Part shown: positions 7,674-14,895 of the stretch, piece by piece | Layout: the number at the start of each line of letters is the position of its first letter | Position numbering within the stretch: position 1 is the stretch's first letter | NCBI GenBank assembly: GCA_021802585.1 | Contig: JAJZRQ010000015.1 | Location: forward strand, 1-39,688 | Length of the DNA stretch: 39,688 nucleotides | DNA from: Chloroflexota bacterium | GTDB taxonomy: Bacteria; Chloroflexota; Limnocylindria; Limnocylindrales; CSP1-4 | Reading direction: 5' to 3' | Translations under genes and position numbers: made by a program | Notes under the pieces: generated by a model | Seen by the model: only the letters and a program-made list of their open reading frames with translations | Databases searched by the model: none | Told to the model about the DNA's origin: nothing

Positions 7674-8687
7674 TCAGGCTCCCGGCAGGGTCGCCGCCCC
7701 GGCGACCAGGTCCCCCAGACGGTCCACGTCGACGTTCCCGCCGGAGAGGACGATGCACGCCCGCTCACCGTCCCGGATCGGGACCCGTCCGAGGAGGACG
7801 GCGGCGAGCGCCGCCGCCGCCGCCGGCTCGACGACCTGCTTGAGGCGCTCCGCGGCGAAGCGGAGACCGGCGAGGATCTCCTCATCGTCGAGGAGGACGA
7901 TCCCGTCGAGGAGGCGCCGTCCGAGCGCGATCGTCCGGTCGCTCGCGAAGGGCGCGTTGAGGCCGTCGGCGACGCTCGCGGGGCGGATCGGGACCGGCTT
8001 CCCGGCGGCGATGCCGCGGGTCAGGGCGTCGGACGCGCGCGGCTCGACGCCGTAGACGCGCGCGTGGGGCCGGCGGCCCTTCACCGCGGCCGCCACCCCG
8101 CACACCAGACCCCCGCCTCCGACGCCGGCCACGACGACGTCGACGGCGGGCAGGTCGTCGACGATCTCGAGGCCGACGGTCCCCTGGCCGACGATCGTGT
8201 CGGGGTGGTCGAACGGGTGGACGAACGCGAGGCCGCGGGCGTCCCGGATCTGCTCCATCGCGGCCCACGCCTCCGCCGTGTCGACGCCCGCGAGGATGAC
8301 CTCGGCCCCGTAGCCGCGGCACGCCTCGACCTTCGACCGGACCGCCGTCTCCGGCATGACGACGACGGCGTGCACCCCGACGAGGTCGGCCGCCACGGCG
8401 ACCGCGGCCGCGTGGTTGCCGGCGGAGACCGCGACGACGCCCGCGCGGCGCTCCGCCGCCCCGAGCCGGGCGATCCGGAGCGTCGCGCCGCGGACCTTGT
8501 ACGAGCCGGTCCGCTGGAGGTGCTCGGCCTTGGCGAAGAGCCGCCCGTCGCCGAGCCGCGCTCCGGTGGTCGCCTCGACGACGCGGGCAGCCGTCGAGGA
8601 GGAGAGGAGCGGCGTCCGCGCCACCTTCCCGGCGAGGAAGCGGGCGGCCTCCTCGATCCCGGCGAGGGTGATCTCCCCGACGTCCAT
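7674..8687 (-). CDS. Threonine/serine dehydratase (PLP-dependent, no ACT domain)
   Basis: A 337-residue fold-type II PLP enzyme. The Schiff-base lysine is in GSYKVRGA, the substrate loop is SAGNHAAAVA, the phosphate-binding loop is GVGGGGL and the C-terminal motif is LSGGNVD. It deaminates L-threonine or L-serine to 2-oxobutyrate or pyruvate. The absence of a C-terminal ACT regulatory domain points to the catabolic type, not allosteric IlvA. ATG 8687 is chosen over the track start 8834 because homology begins there and GATACT lies exactly 6 nt upstream. It diverges from the ArsR gene across 131 bp, so shared control is possible. Confidence 0.92.
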   Translation of the reverse strand: MDVGEITLAGIEEAARFLAGKVARTPLLSSSTAARVVEATTGARLGDGRLFAKAEHLQRTGSYKVRGATLRIARLGAAERRAGVVAVSAGNHAAAVAVAADLVGVHAVVVMPETAVRSKVEACRGYGAEVILAGVDTAEAWAAMEQIRDARGLAFVHPFDHPDTIVGQGTVGLEIVDDLPAVDVVVAGVGGGGLVCGVAAAVKGRRPHARVYGVEPRASDALTRGIAAGKPVPIRPASVADGLNAPFASDRTIALGRRLLDGIVLLDDEEILAGLRFAAERLKQVVEPAAAAALAAVLLGRVPIRDGERACIVLSGGNVDVDRLGDLVAGAATLPGA

Positions 8688-8693
8688 CGGCGC

Positions 8694-8699
8694 AGTATC
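8694..8699 (-). promoter_or_regulatory. -10 element of the dehydratase gene (leaderless type)
   Basis: GATACT on the reverse strand, then a 6-nt gap, then ATG 8687. The same hexamer and gap occur in front of the divergent ArsR gene. No Shine-Dalgarno is present. Confidence 0.55.
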
Positions 8700-8782
8700 G
8701 CAGGGGCCCGCCCCGCCGGCGGTGTCGATCGGCCCCCCCCCCCGACGGAGGGCAGAGCGACGGTGCGCGACCTCGACTGCTA

Positions 8783-8812
8783 CTTGCGTTCTTGCGCAAG
8801 TGATGGGATACT
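8783..8812 (+). promoter_or_regulatory. ArsR promoter with palindromic operator
   Basis: TTGCGT (8784-8789) and GATACT (8807-8812) are spaced by 17 nt, as for a -35/-10 pair. Between them lies CTTGCGCAAG (8791-8800), a perfect 10-bp palindrome, and an extra half-site CTTGCG lies at 8783-8788. The GTG start follows the -10 by 6 nt. A repressor bound to the palindrome would cover the spacer, the classic position for ArsR-type autorepression. Confidence 0.65.
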
Positions 8813-8818
8813 CTTCCC

Positions 8819-9115
8819 GTGAACACCACGGCACCCGCCACCGAGCTCGACCTCCAGCGCACCGCCCTCATCGGGCGGGCGCTCGCGGACCCCAAGCGGC
8901 TCTGCGTCCTCGAGACGCTCGCCGCCGGCGAGGCGTCCGTCTCGGAGCTCTCGGCGTGTGTCGGGTGCCAGGTCCCGAACATGTCCCAGCACCTCGCGGT
9001 GCTCCGCTCGGCCGGGCTCGTCACGAGCCGGCGCGAGGGCAGCACCGTCTACTACCGCCTCGCCGACCCGAAGGTCCTCGAGGCCTACCGGCTCATCCAG
9101 GTCCTCGCCCGCTGA
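8819..9115 (+). CDS. ArsR-family transcriptional regulator with CxxC in the DNA-binding helix
   Basis: A 98-residue winged-helix ArsR/SmtB regulator. It has the ALADPKRLCVLETL helix (Cys29), then VSELSACVGCQVPNMSQHLAVLRSAGLV, where C47-V-G-C50 sits at the start of the helix-turn-helix, then the wing SRREGSTVYYRL. Cysteines there are how many ArsR repressors sense thiophilic metals, arsenicals or redox and sulfide signals. It lies 47 bp upstream of thioredoxin on the same strand, which favours a thiol or redox role. The start is GTG 8819 with no Shine-Dalgarno, and a -10 ends 6 nt before it. Confidence 0.9.
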   Translation: MNTTAPATELDLQRTALIGRALADPKRLCVLETLAAGEASVSELSACVGCQVPNMSQHLAVLRSAGLVTSRREGSTVYYRLADPKVLEAYRLIQVLAR

Positions 9116-9162
9116 GGGCGGACCGCACCCGCGCATCCCGGGAGAAAGGAACCCCGCTTTCC

Positions 9163-9507
9163 ATGGTTGACATCAAGCACGCGACCGATTCGACGTTCGA
9201 GGACCTCGTGCTCAAGGCCGAGCGCCCCGTCATCGTCGACTTCTGGGCCGCCTGGTGCGGGCCCTGCCGTCTCGTCGCGCCCGAGCTCGAGAAGCTCGCC
9301 CAGAAGTACGACGGCTTCGTCGACGTCGTGAAGGTCGACGTGGACGCGAACCCCGGCCTCTCGCACACCTTCAACATCATGAGCATCCCGACGATCGCGT
9401 TCTTCCCCGGCGAGGGGAAGCAGCCGATGGGCGTCCTCGGCTTCCAGCCCGCCGAGCAGCTCGAGGCGCGCTTCGGCCTCGCCCAGTACGCCAAGCCCGT
9501 CAACTAG
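9163..9507 (+). CDS. trxA: Thioredoxin
   Basis: A 114-residue thioredoxin with FWAAWCGPCR (redox cysteines 32 and 35), the buried DVDANPGL segment and the cis-proline loop SIPTIAFF. It is a cytoplasmic disulfide reductant. ATG 9163 is preceded by the purine-rich GGAGAAAGGA (9141-9150). The longer track ORF from 8356 is a frame coincidence with the arsR region. It is the second gene after the cysteine-containing ArsR regulator, so expression may be released when that regulator is oxidised or metallated. A strong hairpin follows. Confidence 0.96.
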   Translation: MVDIKHATDSTFEDLVLKAERPVIVDFWAAWCGPCRLVAPELEKLAQKYDGFVDVVKVDVDANPGLSHTFNIMSIPTIAFFPGEGKQPMGVLGFQPAEQLEARFGLAQYAKPVN

Positions 9508-9556
9508 GGGGGCGTCGAGGGCGGGACCTCCTCCCCCGCCCCGCCACGCGCCGCCA

Positions 9557-9592
9557 GTCCGCCCCGCCCGGGTCTGCCCGGGCGGGGCGGAC
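9557..9592 (+). terminator. Strong GC hairpin after trxA
   Basis: A perfect 16-bp stem (GTCCGCCCCGCCCGGG and its complement) with a TCTG tetraloop begins 50 bp after the trxA stop. No T-tract follows. Position and strength fit a transcription terminator of the type seen in very GC-rich genomes. Confidence 0.6.
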
Positions 9593-9669
9593 CGCGTCTG
9601 CGGGACAATGACGTCGGCGCCGTCCGCAACCGACGGCCGGCGCCGTCCGCCGACGCCACGGAGGCCGCG

Positions 9670-10710
9670 ATGCCCGACCTGCCCGCCTGGGAGTCGCTCC
9701 TGCGCGCGAACGCCGCCGCGTACGCGCGGGTGGCGATGGCGAACGTCGACCGCGAGTTCCCGAGCGACGTGTGGCAGCTCGTCCGCGGCCCCGGGGACCT
9801 CCCGCGGCGACCCCGCGAGCGGACGCCGGTCTTCTGGGGGAGCTTCGACTGGCACTCCTGCGTGGAGATGCACTGGCTCCTCGCGCGCCTCCTCTGCGTC
9901 GTTCCCGACGCGATCCCCGTGGCCGAGGTGCGGGCCCTCCTCGACCGCCAGCTCCGGCCGGGCCCCCTCGCCGCCGAGGCGGCCTTCATCGCCCACCCCG
10001 ACAATCGGAACCGCGAGCGCCCGTACGGGTGGGGTTGGGCCCTCGCCCTCGTCGCCGAGCTCGAGGCGTGGGACGACCCGGACGGCCGGCGATGGGCCGC
10101 GGCGGCCGCGCCGCTCGCGGATGCCGTGGCCGGCAACTTCCTCGACTGGCTGCCCCGGGCGACGTATCCCGTGCGCTACGGCGTCCACGGGAACTCGGCC
10201 TTCGGCCTCGGGCTCGCGCTCCCCTGGGCGACGACGCGGGCGGCCATCGGCGCCCCCGCGCTTCGCGATGCGATCGTCGCCGCTGCCCGCGGCTGGTTCG
10301 GCCGCGACGTCGACTATCCCGGCGGCTGGGAGCCGTCCGGATTCGACTTCCTCTCCCCGGCCCTCGTCGAGGCGGAGCTCATGAGCCGCCTCCTCGACCG
10401 CGGCGCGTTCGCCGCCTGGCTCGACGCGTTCCTCCCGGGGATCGCCGCCCGGCGACCCGCGGTCCTCTTCGAGCCGGCCGTCGTGTCGGACCCGACCGAC
10501 GGCCACATCGCCCACCTCCACGGGCTGAACCTCAGCCGGGCGTGGTGCTGGCGGCGGATCGCCGCCGCCCTCGGGCCCGATGACCCGCGCCGGCCGCCCG
10601 CGCTCGAGGCGGCCCGGCTCCACGCGGCGGCCGGCCTCCCGGTCGTCGTCGGCGACGACTACATGGTCGAGCACTGGCTCGCCGCGTACGCGGTGCTCCT
10701 CCTCACCTGA
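9670..10710 (+). CDS. DUF2891 family protein
   Basis: A 346-residue soluble protein matching the DUF2891 (PF11199) pattern: GSFDWHSCVEMHWLLARLL near residues 58-75, RPYGWGWALAL in the middle, RYGVHGNSAFGLGLAL, a GFDFLSPALVEAELM motif, and HLHGLNLSRAW near the C-terminus. The family has an alpha/alpha-toroid appearance, like some sugar epimerases and glycosidases, but no established reaction. GGAGG stands just upstream of ATG 9670, and GACAAT about 60 bp upstream may be its -10. It converges with the DinB-like gene, 16 bp away. Function is unknown. Confidence 0.85.
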   Translation: MPDLPAWESLLRANAAAYARVAMANVDREFPSDVWQLVRGPGDLPRRPRERTPVFWGSFDWHSCVEMHWLLARLLCVVPDAIPVAEVRALLDRQLRPGPLAAEAAFIAHPDNRNRERPYGWGWALALVAELEAWDDPDGRRWAAAAAPLADAVAGNFLDWLPRATYPVRYGVHGNSAFGLGLALPWATTRAAIGAPALRDAIVAAARGWFGRDVDYPGGWEPSGFDFLSPALVEAELMSRLLDRGAFAAWLDAFLPGIAARRPAVLFEPAVVSDPTDGHIAHLHGLNLSRAWCWRRIAAALGPDDPRRPPALEAARLHAAAGLPVVVGDDYMVEHWLAAYAVLLLT

Positions 10711-10726
10711 GCCCGGCGGCGCGTCG

Positions 10727-11203
10727 TCAGCCGAGGGCGCCGAGGATCGCCCGGAGGTCGGCCTCGTGGTCGGCGTAGTGGTCGAGGAGCTCCTCCTCGA
10801 AGTGGCGCCCGTAGACCGGGTGCTTCACCCAGCGCGACTCCGGGACCACGGTGAGGTAGCCGCGGAGCTCGCCCGGCAGCTCGCGCGCGCGCCGCCGGAC
10901 CTCCGCGACGGGGAACGCGGCCCATGCCGCGGCGAGCTCGTCGTTCACGGCGTCGCCGCGCGCCGCCCAGGCCGCCTCCATCGCCTCGTATGCCGCGCTC
11001 CGCTCGCCGACGGCGAGCTCGCGGGCGACGTCGAGCGCGTGGGACTGGTACGCGGCGAGGTGGGACACGAGCTCCCGCGCGGACCACCCGTGCGCAGCGG
11101 CGACGGGGGTCTCGAACCGGTCGTCGGGAACGTCGGTGAGGGCCTCGAACGGGCGCCATGCCTCCCGTTCGTCCTCGAGGAAGGAGAGGGCATCGAAGTA
11201 CAT
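10727..11203 (-). CDS. DinB-like/maleylpyruvate-isomerase-type protein
   Basis: A 158-residue four-helix-bundle protein of the DinB / ClbS / mycothiol-dependent-isomerase superfamily. GWSARELVSHLAAYQ carries His48, and DHYADHEADLRAI carries His142 and His146, together the three-histidine metal site of this fold. Such proteins often act as low-molecular-weight-thiol transferases, but the reaction here cannot be inferred. TACGAT (11210-11215) ends 6 nt before ATG 11203 with no Shine-Dalgarno, so the mRNA is likely leaderless. Confidence 0.82.
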   Translation of the reverse strand: MYFDALSFLEDEREAWRPFEALTDVPDDRFETPVAAAHGWSARELVSHLAAYQSHALDVARELAVGERSAAYEAMEAAWAARGDAVNDELAAAWAAFPVAEVRRRARELPGELRGYLTVVPESRWVKHPVYGRHFEEELLDHYADHEADLRAILGALG

Positions 11204-11209
11204 GCGGTC

Positions 11210-11215
11210 ATCGTA
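11210..11215 (-). promoter_or_regulatory. -10 element of the DinB-like gene (leaderless type)
   Basis: TACGAT, 6-nt gap, then ATG on the reverse strand. Same geometry as several other starts in the window. Confidence 0.5.
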
Positions 11216-11293
11216 GCGGGCGGAGGTCGCGGGCGGATGCGCCGCCGAGCGGGCGGGGCGCGGGCGCCTGCCCGGTCCGGACGCACGGGCCGA

Positions 11294-11908
11294 TCAGCGG
11301 AAGGCGTCGATCGCCGCCTGCAGCTGGGCCTCCTCGATGTCGGCCGCGACGACGACCTGGACGACCGCGCCGTCGGCCGAGCCCCAGACGACGACGGCCT
11401 GCCGTGAGCTCCCGTTCACGACGTCGATCCGCCACGCCGGTCGGCCCGCGACCGTCAGCGTCGTCGCCCGCACGCCCTCCGTCCTCCGCGACGCGTCGGC
11501 GGCGCGACGGTACTCCTCGGCGAGGAGCGCCGGAGTGAGGCCGTCGGCCTCGAACGCCCCGAGCTGGATCCCGCCCCGGTCGCCGACCTCCCAGATGGCG
11601 CCCCCGAAGCGCATCTCGCGGACCCCGGCGTCGTTGAGAGAGCCGAGCGTCTCCTTCGCGCAGAAGCGGCCCGAATCCCGGCTCGCGGCGGCGCTCCCGT
11701 CGATCGTCGACGGGATCCGCGCCTCGAGCGTGGGGTAGGCACCCTTCATCTGCTGGCGGGCGGCCCCGGCGCATGACGCGGCCGGGTCGAACGAGGCCTC
11801 GGCCGCGGGGGCGCAGGTCGCGGCGAGGAGCGCCGCCCCGACCGCAAGCGCGGCCACGGCGACGCGGGCGCGGCCGCCACGAGGGCGGCGGGAGGCGGTC
11901 GTCGGCAT
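11294..11908 (-). CDS. Secreted protein of unknown function
   Basis: From ATG 11908 it reads 204 residues with an Arg-rich n-region, a hydrophobic core VAVAALAVGAALLAATCAP and a likely signal peptidase I site after AAEA. The Cys in LAATC is not in a standard lipobox (Thr at -1), so lipidation is uncertain. The mature part has two cysteines (CAGAARQ and FCAKE) that could form a disulfide, and a beta-rich C-terminal half with TLTVAGRPAWRIDVV and VVVWGSADGAVVQVVVAA. I do not recognise a family. TACCCT (11916-11921) ends 7 nt upstream. The 95 extra N-terminal residues in the track are rejected as non-coding. Confidence 0.72.
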   Translation of the reverse strand: MPTTASRRPRGGRARVAVAALAVGAALLAATCAPAAEASFDPAASCAGAARQQMKGAYPTLEARIPSTIDGSAAASRDSGRFCAKETLGSLNDAGVREMRFGGAIWEVGDRGGIQLGAFEADGLTPALLAEEYRRAADASRRTEGVRATTLTVAGRPAWRIDVVNGSSRQAVVVWGSADGAVVQVVVAADIEEAQLQAAIDAFR

Positions 11909-12388
11909 CGTCACGAGGGTACCCGGAACGGCGGCTCGGCGCCCCGCGCGCTGCGGCGGTGCGCAGACGCCATCGACCATCGGGTGCGGAGGCACCGGGA
12001 CCAGCCTCCCATTGCCCCCGTCCGTCGCCGGGCGTACGGTGCGGATGTCCGCCGTCGGCGCGGCTTCCGGGGTCAACCTGGGGCGTCGGCCACGGGACGG
12101 GACGGGAGACGCACGGTCGTCGAGGACGCCGCTCGCGGCGTCGAAGGGTGGGTCTCGCCGCTCCCGGCCACGAGCCGAGTAACCACGGTCCACCGGCCGC
12201 AGGCCCGGGTCGCGACGGCGGCGCAGGACTCATCGCCCACCGGGGCATCATCCCCGGCCGTGCCCGACCAGATCATCGACGGGGCGCCCGGCGCGGGGCG
12301 CCCCGTCCGCGTTCGGGAGTTTCGGCCCGCCGCCCGCGTTCGGGAGCCCGGGCCGCCGTCGGCCGGCAGGGGGGCCCGGCCCCCGCCG
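11909..12388. other. 480-bp intergenic region without a convincing gene
   Basis: Reading frames here give only Arg/Pro/Gly-rich shadow translations on both strands. Visible structures are the putative -10 of the secreted-protein gene at the left end, a 7-bp hairpin GACGCCG-CTCG-CGGCGTC (12125-12142), the stronger hairpin at 12278-12307, and a 13-nt direct repeat CCGCGTTCGGGAG about 27 bp apart near 12306-12346. I see no tRNA or recognisable RNA fold. Confidence 0.6.
12278..12307 (-). terminator. Perfect 12-bp hairpin downstream of the J-domain gene
   Basis: GACGGGGCGCCC and its exact complement flank a 6-nt loop, about 80 bp beyond the J-domain gene stop on the minus strand. No T-tract is present. 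Terminator is the most economical reading. Confidence 0.5.
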
Positions 12389-13090
12389 TCAGCCGGCCGG
12401 CGGCCCGCCGATCGACGCCGCCACGACGCGCGCGGCATCGAGGAGGTCCGGGTCCCGGGTGATCGCCCGCGCGAGCCAGCCGACGTACGACGGGTCGCGG
12501 GCCGCGATCTCGCCGAGGGTCTGGCCGTGGAACCGGCCGAACGTCACGGTCGTCTCCCGGGCCGCCTCGAGCGTCGGGAGCCGGCGGCGGTGGCGCCGAG
12601 CCCGGAGGCGCTCCGACGGCCCGGTCGGGTCGGACGCGCGCGGCGGCTCGACGGGCTCCGGTCGGGTCCGCGGTGGCCGGTGCCCGGGCGGGTGGTGGCG
12701 GTACCCGCCCCCGCTCGGCGTCGTCGTCGCATTCCGCGGCCGGTAGAGGTCCGTCGTGTCGAAGCGGGCGGTGAGGGGCCGCTCCCTCGGAGGCGGAGGG
12801 GGGCCGGACGGACGGGCACGATCCGCGTCCCCTGCGGCTCCGTCCCCCGCGCCCTGCCCGCCCGCGGGACGTCCCGGTACCCGCGGGCCGACGGGCGCGC
12901 CGGCGCCCCGCAGCTCGTTGTACGCGGCGTTGATCTCGGCCATCCGGCGCGTCGCGGACCGGCGCTCCGCGGGATCGGCAGCGAGGTCCGGGTGGTGCTC
13001 GCGGGCAAGGCGCCGCCAGGCGGCCTTGATCGTCGCGGCGCTCGCCCCGGGTGCGACGCCGAGCACGCTGTGGGGTTCGCGCCGGACCAT
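12389..13090 (-). CDS. J-domain protein with ExoX-like C-terminal domain
   Basis: A 233-residue protein in three parts. Residues 1-65 are a J domain (SVLGVAPGASAATIKAAWRR, then HHPDLA with the HPD tripeptide, then MAEINAAYNEL) able to stimulate DnaK ATPase. Residues 66-185 are a Pro/Arg/Gly-rich, probably disordered linker. Residues 186-225 (VTFGRFHGQTLGEIAARDP..VGWLARAI) resemble the small ExoX-like C-terminal domain found on DnaQ-type exonucleases and other proteins. The combination suggests DnaK recruitment to a nucleic-acid-linked target, which is inference. TAGGAT (13097-13102) ends 6 nt before the ATG. Confidence 0.82.
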   Translation of the reverse strand: MVRREPHSVLGVAPGASAATIKAAWRRLAREHHPDLAADPAERRSATRRMAEINAAYNELRGAGAPVGPRVPGRPAGGQGAGDGAAGDADRARPSGPPPPPRERPLTARFDTTDLYRPRNATTTPSGGGYRHHPPGHRPPRTRPEPVEPPRASDPTGPSERLRARRHRRRLPTLEAARETTVTFGRFHGQTLGEIAARDPSYVGWLARAITRDPDLLDAARVVAASIGGPPAG

Positions 13091-13096
13091 CCGATC

Positions 13097-13102
13097 ATCC
13101 TA
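13097..13102 (-). promoter_or_regulatory. -10 element of the J-domain gene (leaderless type)
   Basis: TAGGAT, 6-nt gap, then ATG 13090, without a Shine-Dalgarno. The divergent nitroreductase instead has GGAGG, so both translation modes are found across one 86-bp gap. Confidence 0.5.
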
Positions 13103-13176
13103 CGCGCTACGCTGCGGGCACGTCCCCGCGGCACTCACGGCGGCCGCGGCGGACGCCGACGCGCGGAGGCAGGACG

Positions 13177-13743
13177 ATGACGGACGACGAGCTGCGACAG
13201 CGCGGGGACCTCGAGCCAGCCCTCGGGACGTGGGAGGCGATCGATTCCCTCCGCGTCGTGCGCCAGTTCGCCCCGCGGCCGCTCGAGGTGTGGGCCGTGG
13301 AGCGGATCCTCAACGCCGGGCGGCGGGCCGGGAGCTCGAAGAACCGGCAGAGCTGGGCGTTCGTCGTCTGCCGCGATCGCCCTCACCTCGAGGCCCTCGC
13401 CGCCGTCGGCCCGTACGCGGGCCATCTCGCCGGCGCCACGGTCGTGGTCGCCCTCGTCACGCCCGACCCGGCGACGGCGGACGCTCCCCTGTCGATCATG
13501 TGGGACCTCGGCCGGGCGGCGGAGAACATGGTCCTCGCGGCGTGGGAGCTCGGGATCGGGAGCGTCCCCGCGACCGTCTACGACCACGGCCTCGCCCGCG
13601 AACTCCTCGGGTATCCGGCGGGCTGGCACTGCGAGTTCCTCCTCTCCTTCGGGTACCCGGCGGACCCGGCCGTCCTGACGGCGCCGAAGCGGGCCGGCGG
13701 TCGCCGGCCCCTCGCGGAGGTCGTCCACGAAGAGCGCTGGTAG
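13177..13743 (+). CDS. Nitroreductase-family FMN protein
   Basis: A 188-residue nitroreductase-fold protein. SLRVVRQFAPRPL marks the start of the domain and RRAGSSKNRQSWAFVVCRD is the FMN phosphate/isoalloxazine-binding segment. The AAENMVLAAWELGIGSVPATV helix is typical of the family, and the C-terminal FGYPAD is the usual terminal motif. It would use NAD(P)H to reduce nitro-, quinone- or similar compounds; the true substrate is unknown. GGAGG at 13165-13169 fixes ATG 13177 and rules out the longer track ORF. It converges with the ABC permease gene. Confidence 0.88.
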   Translation: MTDDELRQRGDLEPALGTWEAIDSLRVVRQFAPRPLEVWAVERILNAGRRAGSSKNRQSWAFVVCRDRPHLEALAAVGPYAGHLAGATVVVALVTPDPATADAPLSIMWDLGRAAENMVLAAWELGIGSVPATVYDHGLARELLGYPAGWHCEFLLSFGYPADPAVLTAPKRAGGRRPLAEVVHEERW

Positions 13744-13781
13744 GCCCCCGACGGTCGTGGAGCGGCCCTCCCTCCCCGCCG

Positions 13782-14870
13782 CTACTGCCAGCGGAAGAAG
13801 CGGGCGGAGACCGCGAACGAGGCGAGGAGCCAGCCCCCGAGGACGAGGACGTCCACGCCGAGCGGGACGAACGGCGTCCCGCCGACCATCACCTGCCGCA
13901 GCGCGTCGCCGAGGTACGTGAGGGGCATGAACGCCGCGACGCCCTGCAGGAACCCCGGCATCGCCTCGAGGGGGAAGAAGATCCCCGAGAGGAACATCAG
14001 GGGGAACTGGAGGATGCTCACCATCTGGCTCGCGGCGTCCTCCGTCGGGGCGAACGACGCGACGACGTAGCCGAGGGCGATGAACGCCAGCGCCCCGAGG
14101 ACGACGAACCCGAGGAAGACGAGCGGGCTGCCGAGGAGCGTGACCCCGAAGACGACCCGCGCGAGCCCGAGGATGACGGCGGCCTGGACGAGCGCCACGA
14201 GGAGCCGGGTCACGACGTTGCTGGCGATGAACGTCCGCCGCCGGACGGGCGTCGCCGAGATCCGCTTGAGGATGAGGTTCTGGCGCTGCTCGACGATCGG
14301 GATCGCGGCGAAGAGGCCGAGCTGCATGAGGGCCATCGCGAGGATGCTCGGCACGAAGTACGAGATCGCCGTGATCGCCTGGCGCTGGACCGACTCCGCC
14401 TGGAGCCGGAGCACCGGCGGCTTCCCGCTCGCCGCCTGGTTGAACGCCCCGACGAGGTTGGCGACGATGCCGGTGATCGTGGCCGACGTCTGGGCGCTCG
14501 AGGGATCGGTGTAGAGGCGGATCGCGAGGGTGCCGCCGGCCGTCCCCGCGACGGCCGCCCCGAAGCCGCGCGGCAGCACGAGGACCGCCCGGACCTCGCC
14601 GGCCTTCATCGCCGCGACGGCCTCGTCCTCGGCGGCGAACAGCACGGGATCGAGGACGGCATCGACGGAGGGGTCGGCGACGAGCGCCTCCGACGCGGGC
14701 GTCTGGTCGAGGTCCACCCAGCCGACCTTGTAGCGCGTGTCGCCGCCGGAGAAGATCGCCCCGAAGAGGAGCATGAACGTCACCGGGAAGGCGATCGTCC
14801 AGAAGAGCGCGGCGCGATCCCGCACGAAGCTCCGGAGGTTCGCGATCGTGAGTCGGGCGAACGTGCGCAT
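13782..14870 (-). CDS. ABC-2 type exporter permease
   Basis: A 362-residue ABC-2 permease of the long form. One N-terminal membrane helix (ALFWTIAFPVTFMLLFGAIF) is followed by an exported loop of about 140 residues (40-175), then five further helices, ending with VLVLGGWLLASFAVSARFF. The QRQNLILKRISATPVRRRTF coupling helix is typical. It pairs with the ATPase gene 25 bp upstream on the same strand. Such pairs export drugs, lipids or polyketides; nothing here identifies the cargo. Confidence 0.9.
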   Translation of the reverse strand: MRTFARLTIANLRSFVRDRAALFWTIAFPVTFMLLFGAIFSGGDTRYKVGWVDLDQTPASEALVADPSVDAVLDPVLFAAEDEAVAAMKAGEVRAVLVLPRGFGAAVAGTAGGTLAIRLYTDPSSAQTSATITGIVANLVGAFNQAASGKPPVLRLQAESVQRQAITAISYFVPSILAMALMQLGLFAAIPIVEQRQNLILKRISATPVRRRTFIASNVVTRLLVALVQAAVILGLARVVFGVTLLGSPLVFLGFVVLGALAFIALGYVVASFAPTEDAASQMVSILQFPLMFLSGIFFPLEAMPGFLQGVAAFMPLTYLGDALRQVMVGGTPFVPLGVDVLVLGGWLLASFAVSARFFRWQ

Positions 14871-14895
14871 CGGCGGTCCCTCGCTCCTCGTAGGG

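Noticed and set aside
6216-8822. 868-aa plus-strand ORF
   Set aside because: Antisense to or out of frame with the hydrolase homologue, metallopeptidase and dehydratase, all of which have clear family motifs.
9557-9592. A long inverted repeat as an insertion-sequence end
   Set aside because: There is no transposase or target-site duplication. The position right after trxA fits a terminator.
11984-13180. 398-aa plus ORF and the 121-aa minus ORF (12073-12438) in the intergenic gap
   Set aside because: Neither has recognisable motifs, both are Arg/Pro-rich, and they overlap the J-domain gene or its terminator hairpin.
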